Origin: Thunnus maccoyii
Taxonomy: Eukaryota; Chordata; Actinopteri; Scombriformes; Scombridae
Direction of reading: 5' to 3'
Length of the DNA stretch: 64,000 nt
Assembly (NCBI RefSeq): GCF_910596095.1
Contig: NC_056550.1
Span: forward strand, 24,796,001 to 24,860,000
Part shown: positions 1 to 12,218 of the stretch, one piece after another
Layout of the letters: each line of letters opens with the position of its first letter
How positions within the stretch are numbered: the first letter of the stretch is position 1
Position numbers and translations under genes: made by a program
The notes under the pieces: model-generated
Told to the model about the DNA's origin: nothing
What the model saw: only the letters and a program-made list of their open reading frames with translations
The model's database searches: none

Positions 1-680
1 TTTTCCAAAGATGTGGTGTCCATGGAGATACCTGCTTTTGTCTTTGCAGTGTCTTATTTTTGTAATGCTTTGATTTATAATGAAACTATATCACTGTTTT
101 CACTATTTTTACCATCTTGTTATTCTGACTTGAGAAAAGATCTGTATTCAATAAACATATGTAAATGTAAGATACAGATTGACTTTCTTTCTTCTCTTTG
201 TCTTAAACCTTTAGTCTTGTTTAGTTTAGTTTGGTAAGTTTTATTTGTATTCTAGAAAATTGAGTTTGGACACTAATTTTAAAGAAGAAATTTTAAAATA
301 CTCTTCTTTGACTTGACTTCAACTGCTGGATGCAAGATGTCTCCTACTTCACTGTAAAGTCCATTCTCAGTGTTTGTGCTCTGGAGGCTTCAAGTTTCCA
401 CATCCCACTTGTGTAAGTTCCATACTGGACCATGATTGGCTGCTAAATGGTTTTGAGGTCACAAATCATGCTCAAGGTACCAATTCTGTATTTACATTTT
501 GTATTAGTGAATTCAATTTTTAATTTGAAGTTATAAGATTTGTATCATCAATGGCAACAAATCTTTGCAAACTGATCGGAAAGCTATCTGTTGAACAAAT
601 AGCAACTTATTTTAGTGACCAGTATTCACATGGGGACTTGACAAATTCACACAGAAAGGTGCATAATGAGTTCACACCAC
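1..680 (+). other. 3' flank of an upstream array member and intergenic block
   Basis: The first ~170 bases match the distal 3' flank found after gene 5 (from 46639) and after the truncated exons (from 21389, 39481 and 56460). They include the same AATAAA at 150-155, so another copy of the family, intact or truncated, should lie just left of the window. Bases 170-680 match the intergenic block that follows in those copies (for example 28010-28500). No gene is seen. Confidence 0.7.
150..155 (+). terminator. Poly(A) signal of the upstream array member
   Basis: AATAAA in the context tattcAATAAAcatatg. It is at the same place as the signals at 21540, 27917, 39631, 46792 and 56609 in the other copies of this 3' flank. 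Confidence 0.45.
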
Positions 681-1589
<909 letters not shown>

Positions 1590-2365
1590 TAATCTACTCA
1601 CAATAAACACATTATATCAGGTCATATATAGGATAATAAGGTCAAATCTTTGCGGTTTGAAAACAGTCATGAGTGTAATATTAAAGGAAAGGGCTGGTGA
1701 TTTTCTATATTTTTCTTATTGTCAACAAATGCCTGTATTCCTCTGTGCTGTAGGCCTCCACTGTTGCCCAAAATATAAAAACAAATCAATGAGTCCCACC
1801 ACTGCACTGGGTCATATGTTCTTTCACCACAAAGAGTTTGGTCACGTTAGTTTGGTTAAAAATGGCTCCAAAGACTAATAACAGTGATCATGAAACACTT
1901 TTACTCAGAAGTTGTGTGATTATTTTATGAAACATTAAACCATGATCAGAAAGTTTCCTTGGTCATTATGGTTGGACAGAGGAAGACACTGAGACAAAAG
2001 GAGAAGATAAAGAGACTAAGCATGAAATGGTAGTCACAGAAAAACAAAGGGTTAATAAGAAAACAACAAGACAGACCAGCAGCGAAGAATCACCAACTGA
2101 GTCAAAGTGTCATGGATGGAAACACAGTGAAAACAAAACATTGTCAGTAGTCATATTAATAATGTTTTCCTTTCTCTTCTGGCCACAGTGATGTGGAGGT
2201 TATTACAAACATTATTCAGAATTTACATTATATCAATTAATTCATGTGTTTATATATTTACAAGTATGAAATATTTAACACATTTTAATATTTTAATATT
2301 TTTTCATATCAAATGTTTAGCTGCTGGACACAAGATGTCTCCTACTTCACTGAGAAGTATGAATG
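1590..2365 (+). repeat. Diverged copy of the promoter-proximal upstream module
   Basis: It matches the module upstream of exon 1 of genes 2, 4, 6 and 7 (for example 13690-14450), but is clearly more diverged than those copies are from each other. It includes the Lys/Glu-rich open frame, which here runs 1946-2191 and ends in a hydrophobic stretch. There is no exon 1 at its end; it passes into single-copy sequence near 2365. Confidence 0.6.
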
Positions 2366-3461
2366 CATATTGTGAGTCAGGAGGAACTGGTGCTATAAGT
2401 GTTTCTGTGTAGATGCATTCATGTACCATTAATGCATGTTACTAACTTGGCCTCTTCCCTGGAGTTTTTTGTGCTTTCTCATCCTCAGGAGGCCCCGGGA
2501 TCTGGACTGTGAGCAGTCGCTGCGGGGATGTCCTTCTCCGACTATTGCTGCTATTTGCTATTGCTAGTCATATATCTATTATTATTATTGTTCTTATTGT
2601 TGTTATTCTGCTTCTCTTTCTTTAACTATTCGTCAATTTGTTCCTCTCTTTCTAACACAAATAAAATAAATAAATGCAGAGAGCTCGAAAAACTAAATGA
2701 CCTCTTATCTTTATGTCTCTACTTTACTTACAGTAAGACTCTAAGCATTAAAAATGTCTTTCACTCTGTTTATGTCTCAACTAACCAATCAACTAAATCA
2801 ACTAAATCTTATAATGTCAGTTTATTCATGTGTAGGCCCACAGCACTGGTGAAAATACAGGATATATTTAGAAGATATTTTCTGCACAGTGTTTTGCATT
2901 CAAACATTAAATTTGCTGTTTTTCAGTTCACAGTTACTTTGTCGTCTGGAATCAGATCTGAGATCCTTTAAATGTGAACACAAAGTCAGAGGTGTTATCC
3001 ACGTGTAGTTGTATGAGGAGTGAACTGAGATCAGCTGGGAACAAATACAGATGTTCTGGGTGTCCCGTTTCCATGGAAACAACACTGATTCCGCCCTGCC
3101 TCCTACAGCTTGTGTACACACCGCTGTTCACAGTGCTTTTATAAAGGCTACTGTAGGTCATCTAATTTCATTTTCTACCAGTTTATCTCCAGCAGGTTTT
3201 ACAGCACTGTGTAATCTATTACATCATCTAAACATATTTCAGAATATATTTTAATAATTATCATGAACTCATATTTTTTCTATTTTGCTAAAAAGAAAAA
3301 AAAGACACTTTTCGATGTAAAGATGCCTTTCCACCACTAGATGGTGCTGTTATACAAGACTTATGATATGTGAGCTGTTACTGAACCATGCAGTAAAAAA
3401 GTTATTTTTACTTTATATTACTCTTAAATATGATAGTTTTTTTGATATAAACATTGCTTTA

Positions 3462-3512
<51 letters not shown>

Positions 3513-5435
3513 ATTTTACACATCAAAGGGCACAGCAATGCAGAAAATATATGAGTAAAAGCAGAGTAGGGATTTCTGGCACAACTTTACCTACTTCCAC
3601 GGTGCATGAAGAAGAAAATAAGTATGAAGGTTTTCAAGACTCCAGCAACACTTGTACTATAAAGACTTTATCATGAGACCAGCGTGTTTCAACTCATGGC
3701 CTTCATCAGGGTCAGTTTAGGCTTACAACACACCACAAAGAACATAGAAAATTTAATTCGGTCACCAATCTCAAGATAAGGTTTAAACCGACAAAGGATA
3801 CTTATGGAGAGATTTCATTTATATTTATTATTGTTCTGGGTTATCTCATCAAGTTATTTGTGTTTTCCAACAGCACTTGAAGGCAGCATCAGGTAAACAG
3901 CGTTGGTCAGGTGAAGGTGTGCTGCTGCCTGTCTAACAGAGTTAGATATAACCGCTATTATTAATTTCTACAAAATTGATATGCTTGTCTTACATATGTA
4001 TAGTTTGAGAGCCACTTGGTGGGTTAATAACTGCATAGATAGGGTTCCTCTTTGTGCACTGTATGTACCTCAGCAAAGAAAAATATTTCCAAGCTGGAAG
4101 TGGGTACATGTTAGCAATGTTGCAATGGATATTTTTAGGTTTCATTCCTTTAAATGTTTTTTGCAACAATCAGTGGAATGCATTTCGACTGTAAATACTA
4201 CTATCATGTAATTGGAAAGTTACAGGCATTTGTTTGCAGGAATAGTAACTTTATCCACAAGCGGTTGCATGTTGAGCTAATGCTAGTTAGCTAGCCATGC
4301 ACTTACTGGCTTGCTCCCAGCCGTAATATTTTCTAGTAATTATTTTAGATCGTAATTTTTCTACTCTTTGTTACATAGATCTGAATGCTTGCAGCTGTAT
4401 AACACACTGTTGATGACAACAAACATTTTTACAGGTAGGCTTTGTGAAATGTGGGTTTCACATATTGTCATTGCATGAAAACCTCATGATTCCAGTTTTG
4501 TGATTTGTGTGAAATTAAGGCTTTTGTTGTCTTTCATTGGCCAATAGCGTTTCATGTCCCATTTATAGCCCATTGTAGAATTTTAGAGGTATATGGTAGT
4601 ACAGTATAACACTATAAAAGTACATTTATTTTTCTGCATTCCTAAAATTTTGAAACAATGTTTTTGAACAACAGCAATAACATGTTGCACTATATAGGGC
4701 ACAAAATGGTCTTTCATTTATTGTCTATGGACAAAATGTTTATTTAGAACATTTTAGAATCTTTATTGTGAATGTAAAAGAAAATAGGTCTTATTGTTTA
4801 GGTGCTCTATAGAAAATCATACATAATATTACCACTATACGATCACATGTTTGTTTTATAGCTAGAATGAAAAGAAAAAGACAATAATAGCATTGTAATG
4901 TGAAAATGTATTTTATATTGGTCTTTTGCTGAATGCTTGCAGTTGCATAACACACTATTGATGACAACTGTGTGTTGCTGATTTTTGTACCAACTCCAGA
5001 ATAAAGAGAGAAGCAGAGTGAGAGCAAGTCCTGTGTGGCCATGCTGTCCTTCCACCATCATAGACATAAGGGGACACAGCCACCATAAATCCACAGATAG
5101 ACACAACCCATTACACCTGGACTTCAAACACTTTTATTGCTACCACACACAGTTTCAGCCTCCCACATATACTCACCTGGCTGCTGAGCCTGGAATGAGT
5201 TACTGCAGAAATGGGCGTGTGTCAACTTATTACTGTGAAGAACAGAAAACGAAAGCTAAGACAAAGTTTTGCCTTGCGTGATTGCTAACCAGGTGGTGAT
5301 TTGATTATTTCATCAGATTCAGTCAACTCATGCGTTGTGATCTTCAGCACAGTAAATGATCACATTTCCAATCTTGATTATTTTATTTATAGGATGATGA
5401 AACACTAATAAGGAAACAGCACAAAGAGAAGAAAA
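2366..5435. other. Single-copy spacer upstream of gene 1
   Basis: No gene is supported here. Visible features are an (ATT)n run at 3462-3511; a repeat-like phrase (gaccagcgtgtttcaactca, then ggccttcatcagggtc) at about 3678-3715; a 40-bp direct repeat at 4381-4420 and 4929-4968; and a CCAAT-like ggccaatag near 4540 with a TTATAG ~20 bp downstream. Open frames are short and without family resemblance. Confidence 0.5.
3462..3511. repeat. (ATT)n microsatellite
   Basis: About 16 uninterrupted ATT units. Confidence 0.95.
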
Positions 5436-8400
5436 ATGGCTGCGCCAAGGTAAAGTTTGAATCTTTAAGCTGCTGCTGCACAGAAAATGAGGGAAAGGCT
5501 TTTAATACTGTAAGAACAAAGTGTCAAAAAGGTGAAAGTGGATGCGTTGATTAGACAGCTCTTACAGACCTAAACTCAAAAACAAAAGAAAATTATTTGT
5601 TAATGGTTTATGTTACAGGTCCTTAAATTTTACACATTTTTTTCTGGAAAATTTCTCTGTAATTTGCAAACACTTTGCAAAATTGATGGTGCAATTTGGT
5701 GCAATTAAAAGAAAAATAGAAAAGACTTCTGTTAGTTTATATTTGGGTTAATTTTCAAAAAAAGAGTGTCCGTGTAGTTTGTGTGTCTAATGATAAATTA
5801 GCATTTTAGATTGTTTCTATAATGAGTGAGGGTCTATCAACAATCTCTTTCTTTCCTTTCTTTCCGTTTTGTAAGGGTTATGTAATTCGGTAGTATACGA
5901 GAAATTCATGTTTAAGAAAAAAATATGCTAAATGTATTTCTGTCAGTTCTGTCAGAATTCTGATGAGTATAATTTATTGAGAGATTCTGAAAATAAACAA
6001 CTAACATGTGAACCTAAATATAATGAGTTGGCACTTTAAACTTTAATTAGGTCTCATTATTGATCACGAACGGCAGCCAATCAGAAAGCGGTAATTTGGT
6101 GCAAACCAAGAAGCATTCTTATTAATTGTTCCAATGGAAAACAAGAGCAGCCTACCAAGGAAAAAGCCTGAGTCTATAGTGAAAAAGTAGGATATGATTC
6201 CATAGCTGAGGTGTTCAATAGAAGATTTTTTCTTGTTCTGCGCAATTTTGCTGATATGATATGATTATTGTTGTTTTATTATGCTGTTTAGTTTATGACG
6301 GACTTGCAGCGGTCTGGCAGAGAGCTCAAGTAAAATAACAAGGTCAAAGGTCCACAGAGGATTTGGGGGTCCTCCCCCAAGAAAATTTGATGTTATTTGA
6401 GTAAATCTATGCATTTTCACACTATTTTGGACTATTATCATTACAATATTTATTTAAAAAATACACTGTGCCATAAAAAATAATAATCAGAAAACATTGG
6501 TAAAACAGGCTTATAGCGAATGGATTTAAACAGTGATTTTCTCATCCTCCCATACTCAGACTGTAGCCACTAGCCAGCTGTAGGGACAGCTATGGTTAGA
6601 ATTTTATCTTTTATCTTACCCACAAACAATTTATTTCTCGTTTTGCACATATCACAGACATACAACAGACTGCATTAATGTCATCTCGCCACTTTTTATT
6701 TCCTTGTTCCTACAACTGATAAAGATTTATACTGTTTGTTAATATTTGACTTTTGTTCCAGGTTTCTCATTCCAAAGCTGCTGTTCTATGATCAGATTTC
6801 CTTAAAGAACACTTCAGATTACAGATGAATGCAGAGAGTTAAGACTGTTTGTGAATCAACAGACCTGAAAAACCTGCTGGGAGTTTCATGTTTGTTCTTC
6901 TTCTGGCTGATTTCCTGGTTGAAGCTGCTGATTAATTTCATCTTCACTCATCAGCTTGATTCAGATTATTTTCAGTATCTAAAGGTATCATAACCAACAG
7001 TTTTGTGTCTACGGGTGTTAAAATGATTTGATAACAGTAGAGATGGTAATTATAGTGATGAGTTATGTTGCTTTGTTGACTGCATTGATGGAATGAACGA
7101 AACGCCACAAGAAAGAAATGAACCAATAAAGAGTATTTATCAATACTCTGTATCGGTTCTTTTACATTACTAAATAATTGGGGGGTTTTGAATTATTATT
7201 TAAAAAATAATAACATAATAAATAACATCTCACTTGAAAGAAATACAAAATGTCAGTAAAATAAACAATATTCATGACATTAAAATCCTGAGTGAAGTTT
7301 AGAAAGAATGACAAACACAGACACAGACAGCAAAACGCGGTAGAGACTCTCAATAGTTTCCCCGTGTGTCTACACAGGAGGTGTTCAGTTACACTGTTGA
7401 GCGTAGGTCACCCGTGTTTTCAAGAGCACTCAGAGCCCAATACTCAAATTTGTATGTAGTTACGTGCGCAAAACGGAGGAAAAAAAGACTCGAAAGCCTG
7501 TGAAAAAACACAGGAAAACCGAATGTAGGACTAAACTGGCAATAAAGACAGACACGCCCCCCAAGAACACCTCAGCGCCCCCCTTTCAAAAACATTGCTT
7601 GCCTGAACACAAATGTGGCTTCTCTGAATTGGCACACGTCATTGTGCCAATGACATGTTTACCAGCCAAATCTGCCTTTTCTGGCTTCTACCTCTAAAAA
7701 TGTTTTTTTGCATTTCACTCGCAGTTTTTCTACATCATCACGGGCCTCTTTGCAATAAGTGACATTTCTCTCCACTGTTGCACCACTCCAGTGTGGTAGT
7801 ATGCTAATTACCAATAGTGGGCACATGCCTGTCAGTTTGGAATGAATCTGATTCACTAACATACGCATGGTGGTACAAAATGAACAAAATTGGCTGGTGT
7901 GCACATGTCATGAATCCAACAGTAATTTTGCATGTGCACTTATTTTGTGCACAAAGTAAGAACCTTTCTATGCATGCATTAGTGAGGCCCAATGTCTTGT
8001 TGGAAGGTGAACCTTTGGCCCAGTCTGAGGTCCTGTGCGCTCTTGACCAGGTTTTCATTAAGTATATCTCTGTACTTTGCTCCGTTCAGCTTTCCCTCAA
8101 CACATACCAGTTCCCCAGTCCCTGCCGCTGAAAAACACCCCCACAGCGTGACGCTGCCACCACCATGATTCACCGTTGGGATGGTAGTGGGCAGGTGATG
8201 AGTGGTGCCTGGTTTCCTCCAGACATGATGCTTAGAATTGAGGCCAAACAATTAAATCTTGGTTTCAGCAGACCAGAGAATCTTGTTTCTCACAGTCTGA
8301 GAGTCCTTTGGGTGCTGTTTTGCAAACTCCAAGTAGGTTTTCCTGTGTCTTTCACTGGGGAGAGGTTTCCATCCAGAGACTCTGCCATAAAGTCCGGATT

Positions 8401-11400
8401 GGTGGAGTATTGCAGTGATGGTTGTCCTTCTGAGAGTTTCTCCCATCTCAAATCAGGATCTCTGGAGATTGGCCAGAGTGACCATTGGGTTCTTGGTCAC
8501 CTCTCTTACCAAGGCCCTTCTTCACTGATTGCTCAGTTTGGCTGGGCGGACAGCTCTAGGAAGGGTCCTGGTTGTTCCAAACTTCTTCCATTTAAGAATT
8601 ATGAAGGCCGCTGTGCTCTTGGGAACCTTCAATGCCACAGAAATTTTTTGTAGCCTTCCCCAGATCTGTGCCTCAAATCAATCTTGTCTGCAGCTAGCTC
8701 CTTCAACCTCATGGCTTGGTTATTGCTTTGATATGTATTTTCAGCTCTGAGACCTTATATAGACAGGTGTATGCCTTTCCAAATCATGTCCAATCAATTG
8801 AATATACCACAGGTGGTGTAGAAACATTTCAAAGATGATCAAGAAAAATGGAAGCCAACTGAGCAAAATTTCAAGCTTTTGAAGATATTAAACAAATGAC
8901 ATATAACGTGTTAATTAGTGAGCATTGAAGATGCTGGTAGGTGGATTTTGTTAGTTGTTTTGTTGTTGTATCGTCTTTGTGCTAGCGAATCATTTCATTT
9001 CATTTCAAGTGTCCGAATACTTATGTCAATGTGATATTTCCATTTTTCAGTTTGAATAAATTTGCAAAAATTTCTAAAATCCTGTTTTTGCTTTGTCATT
9101 ATGGAATAGTGAGTTTAGACTGATGAGGGAAAAAAATGTCACTTCCTGAACAACTATCATTGGTTTGCACACATGTTGTTGTTTTGTCTTACAGAGGGAA
9201 CCTGCAGAGGGCCTTGTGCCAGTACACCAAAGATACCCTCAGTTATATTTACACGCTAAAAGAATTCAGAGAGAGGCTTCCTGAATGGATAGATGCAAGG
9301 AAGGAAGAGATGAAGACGGTGACAGATATCAAAAAGAGAGGTGAGAAGCATGAAGAGCTGGAGAAGGAGTTTGCTACTGTGTTGAAGGTCACTCTGGGAG
9401 GCCTGGAGAAGCTCGACTGCTTCCTGGATGCAGTGGAGAGGCTGGCGGTCACCTCACTGCATGTGTTTAATGAGGAAAACCAGGTGTTACATCTGCCCCA
9501 AGACATCAGCCCTGACAATGTTCAGGTTGGTATCATTGCTGCTCGGCTGGTCTGCCCACTCATCCTTGACTTTAAAAGAGATGCGAAGGCCTTCTTCCTT
9601 CCCAAACTTCAGAATGTGGAAGTGCTGGAATATCAGTTGGACAAATACATCCAGACCACCCAGAAGATCTGTGACAAGTTAGAGGAAAGGTAAAATCTTT
9701 CAGTCATGAACAGCACCTTCTATTTTTTGTTGAAATAATACGCTGATTGTGCAAAAGACATTATTTGAAGTCATATTCATAAATTAATGGTACAATTATA
9801 TAATTCACAGCTCTTTCAGTGAGTTTTGCCAGAGGATGAATATGGAAACTGTGGTAGATCTTGATGTGGATTTGTCTGAAGATGACATACAAAGGATGCT
9901 TTGTCACATCAATCAGCTTAATGAAATCAGGTAAGCATGAAGTGATAATAAGAGGTTTGGTGGTGCTAAAATATTACCTCATTGCAGTTGTGCAAAGTTG
10001 TGTATTTCTGAAATGTAGTCGACACTTTCAATAGTAGAGACAGTTTGAGCTATAATTGGTATTTCAGCTATTTAAAAACATGTTGTATAGAACAGATGTT
10101 TACAAAATTATTGGGCATCCAAAAGCACAAATATTCTGTAGAGGTTTGGCCGGAAGTTGTCTTTAGAACGCAATACTGAAAGGTTCAAGTAGTTAATTTA
10201 CTTTTGATTCCATTTCATCAACAACATCTAATCAGTATTATGTCAGTGTACTGTAGAGTTCAATAGACTTTACAGACAACAACTTCTCTCTGTACCAAAG
10301 ATTAAAATACAGTATGTCTGATATAATAAAAGCCTTTTAAACACTAAATTCAGTGACAAATGGGATTACATTTCCAGTGATTAATTGATCTCTCATTATG
10401 TTATAACTAGTACAGTCTGTATGAATCGTGTAAACTCGAAACATTGAAAATATATGCAATGATTACATGTTATTTGTTTATTGATAAAAGAATGCAGGTG
10501 CACTGAAAGGACACTAGGGGGCAATATGACCCTGATTATGAAGAACACATGACAGTTTATGTGGGTGGCTGTAGTTCAACTAGTAGAGCAGAACATCCAT
10601 TGACTGCAGGAGAGTTTGTGGTTCAATCCCCTGCTTCTTCTTTCCACATGTTGAAGTGTGTAAATGAGAAGGAAATTGTGCTAAATAACTGCAGCAAAAC
10701 TTACCTTGTCTGTTCAAATAGCAGATATACTCTCTTTTGCTTCAATTCTTTACCTTAAATGTCCAGTATTAAATTGGGTAACATATAAAATGATAATTAC
10801 CAAAACACAGTTACTTCTCTAACAAAAAATACAGCTTGATGTGGCTCATTTGACAAATGCTTTTGTCCAAAGTGACTTCCTATTCATACAATTGAGAGTA
10901 ATTTTCAAGGTTCAGTGTGTTGCTTGAGGACACTTCGACACATGGAAAGGAGGAGCCAGGGATTGACCCACCGACTCTATGATTAGTAACTAAATTATGG
11001 CGAGTATATCCAACTGGTAGAATATATCAGACATGTAAGTTTCTGGAGACAGTTTTGGTTCAGGTGTTCATTGAGCCCAGATTCTGAGTTTTGTTCTCTG
11101 CTGATTTTATGACTTGTAACTATTTTGTGCTCATCTTTGCTGAGGTGATTTATTACTGCTTTAGCCTCCTATAGTGTATGTTAAATAAATGTGGAAAACA
11201 TGTACCAAATCCCAAGTGTTTTTCATACTGTATTTTTAATTATCATGTTATGGTTAACAATGTCTTCTCTTTTTTTCTCTCTTCTTTTCTTCTTTTATCT
11301 TTTCTCTTCATCAGGATGGACCAAGACTTCCGGATGGTGTTCTTGTTCAAGGAGGAATCATGTCGTCGCTTCATCAGTGACTTTGATGAACGAAAGCCCA

Positions 11401-12218
11401 GAATGCTGCAGTTTCTAAATGACATGGAGGAGACTTGTGTTCAGCTAGACAGGATGAATAAGGGGTCAAAGATCTCCAGTGTGGCAGGAAGCTCGGTTGG
11501 GGCGGTTGGAGGTGTTCTTACCATCATTGGTTTGGCTTTAATTCCTGTAACAGCTGGAGCATCTCTCGCTCTGACAATGACTGGGGTGGGGCTGGGAATT
11601 ACCAGCGGAGTCAACAGTGCTGTCACCACAGTCACAAAGATTGGAGTCAACCGCAGATATCAAAAGAAAGCCAATGAAGCCTTCCAGAGCTTCATGGAGG
11701 ATGTGCAGAGTCTCCAGGATTGTCTGGAGGAGGTGTCCAGACAAACAGTCACCAACATGAAAGCAAGTAAGAAAGATATGGCTACGGGAGTAGGCAAGGT
11801 GCTTTTGACAGTTGGTGGTGTTGGAAAAGGTATTAAGTCAGTTGCTGATGATGCCTCTGTTATGAAGATGTTGAAAAGTAATAAGCAGATAGCAGGTGCT
11901 GGCAAAGTGTCGGATGTCCCAGATGCTGGTCAGGCAGCAGTCAAAGGGTCCCTTGCTCTCACCAAGTCAGCCAGGGCTGGTCTCATCGGGCTCAATGCTC
12001 TTTTCATTGGCATGGACATCTTCACCATCTGTAAAGACAGCATCAGTCTGGCCAAAGGCAGTGAGACCGAAGTCTCACAGCTCATCAGAGCCAGAGCTGC
12101 ACTTTGGAGATCAGAGATGGACTCGTGGAAGAAGATCCGTGATTCTTTGCGTCAGGGTCTGCGGACGTCAGAGAAAAAACAAGCTATCCTGGAGAGACCG
12201 TTTTATCCACAGAAGTAG
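5436..12218 (+). CDS. APOL-like gene 1 (apolipoprotein L family, short exon 2)
   Basis: Exons 5436-5449, 9195-9689, 9811-9930 and 11315-12218 join in frame to 510 aa. Exon 1 reads MAAP(R); its donor is gtaaag, and the intron sequence after it aligns with that of the other genes, which fixes this start despite the large distance. Residues ~5-209 form a charged, probably all-helical domain with no signal peptide. Residues 211-510 are the APOL domain: a Gly/Ala-rich hydrophobic hairpin at ~271-308 (VGAVGGVLTIIGLALIPVTA...), a variable linker (~350-425), a hydrophobic helix at ~431-450, then an amphipathic tail ending FYPQK. The hairpin resembles the membrane-inserting region of known APOLs, so a cytosolic, membrane-active role, possibly in immunity, is inferred. 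Intron 1 (3.7 kb) holds a Tc1 remnant. Its exon 1 and 5' flank are the most diverged of the seven. Confidence 0.82.
7980..9137 (-). mobile_element. Truncated Tc1/mariner-family DNA transposon
   Basis: Minus-strand fragments match the fish Tc1 transposase: a block at 8446-8252 (ILHQSGLYGRVSG..., then RNKILWSAETKI) continues in another phase at 8251-7979 (FGLNSKHHVWRKPG..., TIPTVNHGGGSVTLWGCFSA, RFTFQQDIGPH). The frame is interrupted between these blocks. It stops at QQDIGPH, where QQDNDPKHTAK would follow, so the second catalytic Asp may survive but the C-terminus is gone. The 5' part (8450-8760) is further decayed. The right part (~9000-9137) is the typical Tc1 5' untranslated region, but the outermost terminal repeat is missing, as is the whole left end. 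Dead element in intron 1 of gene 1. Confidence 0.85.
10562..10660 (+). repeat. tRNA-derived SINE head, gene 1 intron 3
   Basis: An A-box-like block (tgtagttcaactagtagagc) and a B-box (gtggttcaatcc) lie ~50 bp apart, followed by the fish-SINE phrase tttccacatgttgaagtg. There is no closing acceptor stem, so it is not a tRNA gene. Confidence 0.6.
10838..10990 (-). repeat. Minus-strand SINE fragment, gene 1 intron 3
   Basis: The pattern gcttttgtccaaagtgactt ... ttgcttgaggacac ... gggattgaccca ... atgattagtaact is a reversed tRNA-SINE common in teleosts. The B-box reads ggtcaatccc on the minus strand. It is shared by genes 1-6. Confidence 0.55.

Noticed and set aside
2528-2971. 147-codon frame with Leu/Phe-rich start, a possible membrane protein
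   Set aside because: Low-complexity T-rich DNA; no family motif, and no splice or start context.
10562-10660. tRNA genes in intron 3 of every copy (A and B boxes present)
   Set aside because: No pairing acceptor or anticodon stem can be drawn, and the downstream phrase is that of a fish SINE. They are SINE heads.
11178-11316. Hydrophobic leader in frame before the exon 4 Met (…FFLSSFLLLSFLFIR-MDQHF) in most genes, like a signal peptide
   Set aside because: It is the translated polypyrimidine tract of intron 3. The acceptor tcttcatcag sits exactly before the codon, the frame of the leader differs between copies, and splicing from exon 3 is in phase. Only an intron-retaining transcript would make it.
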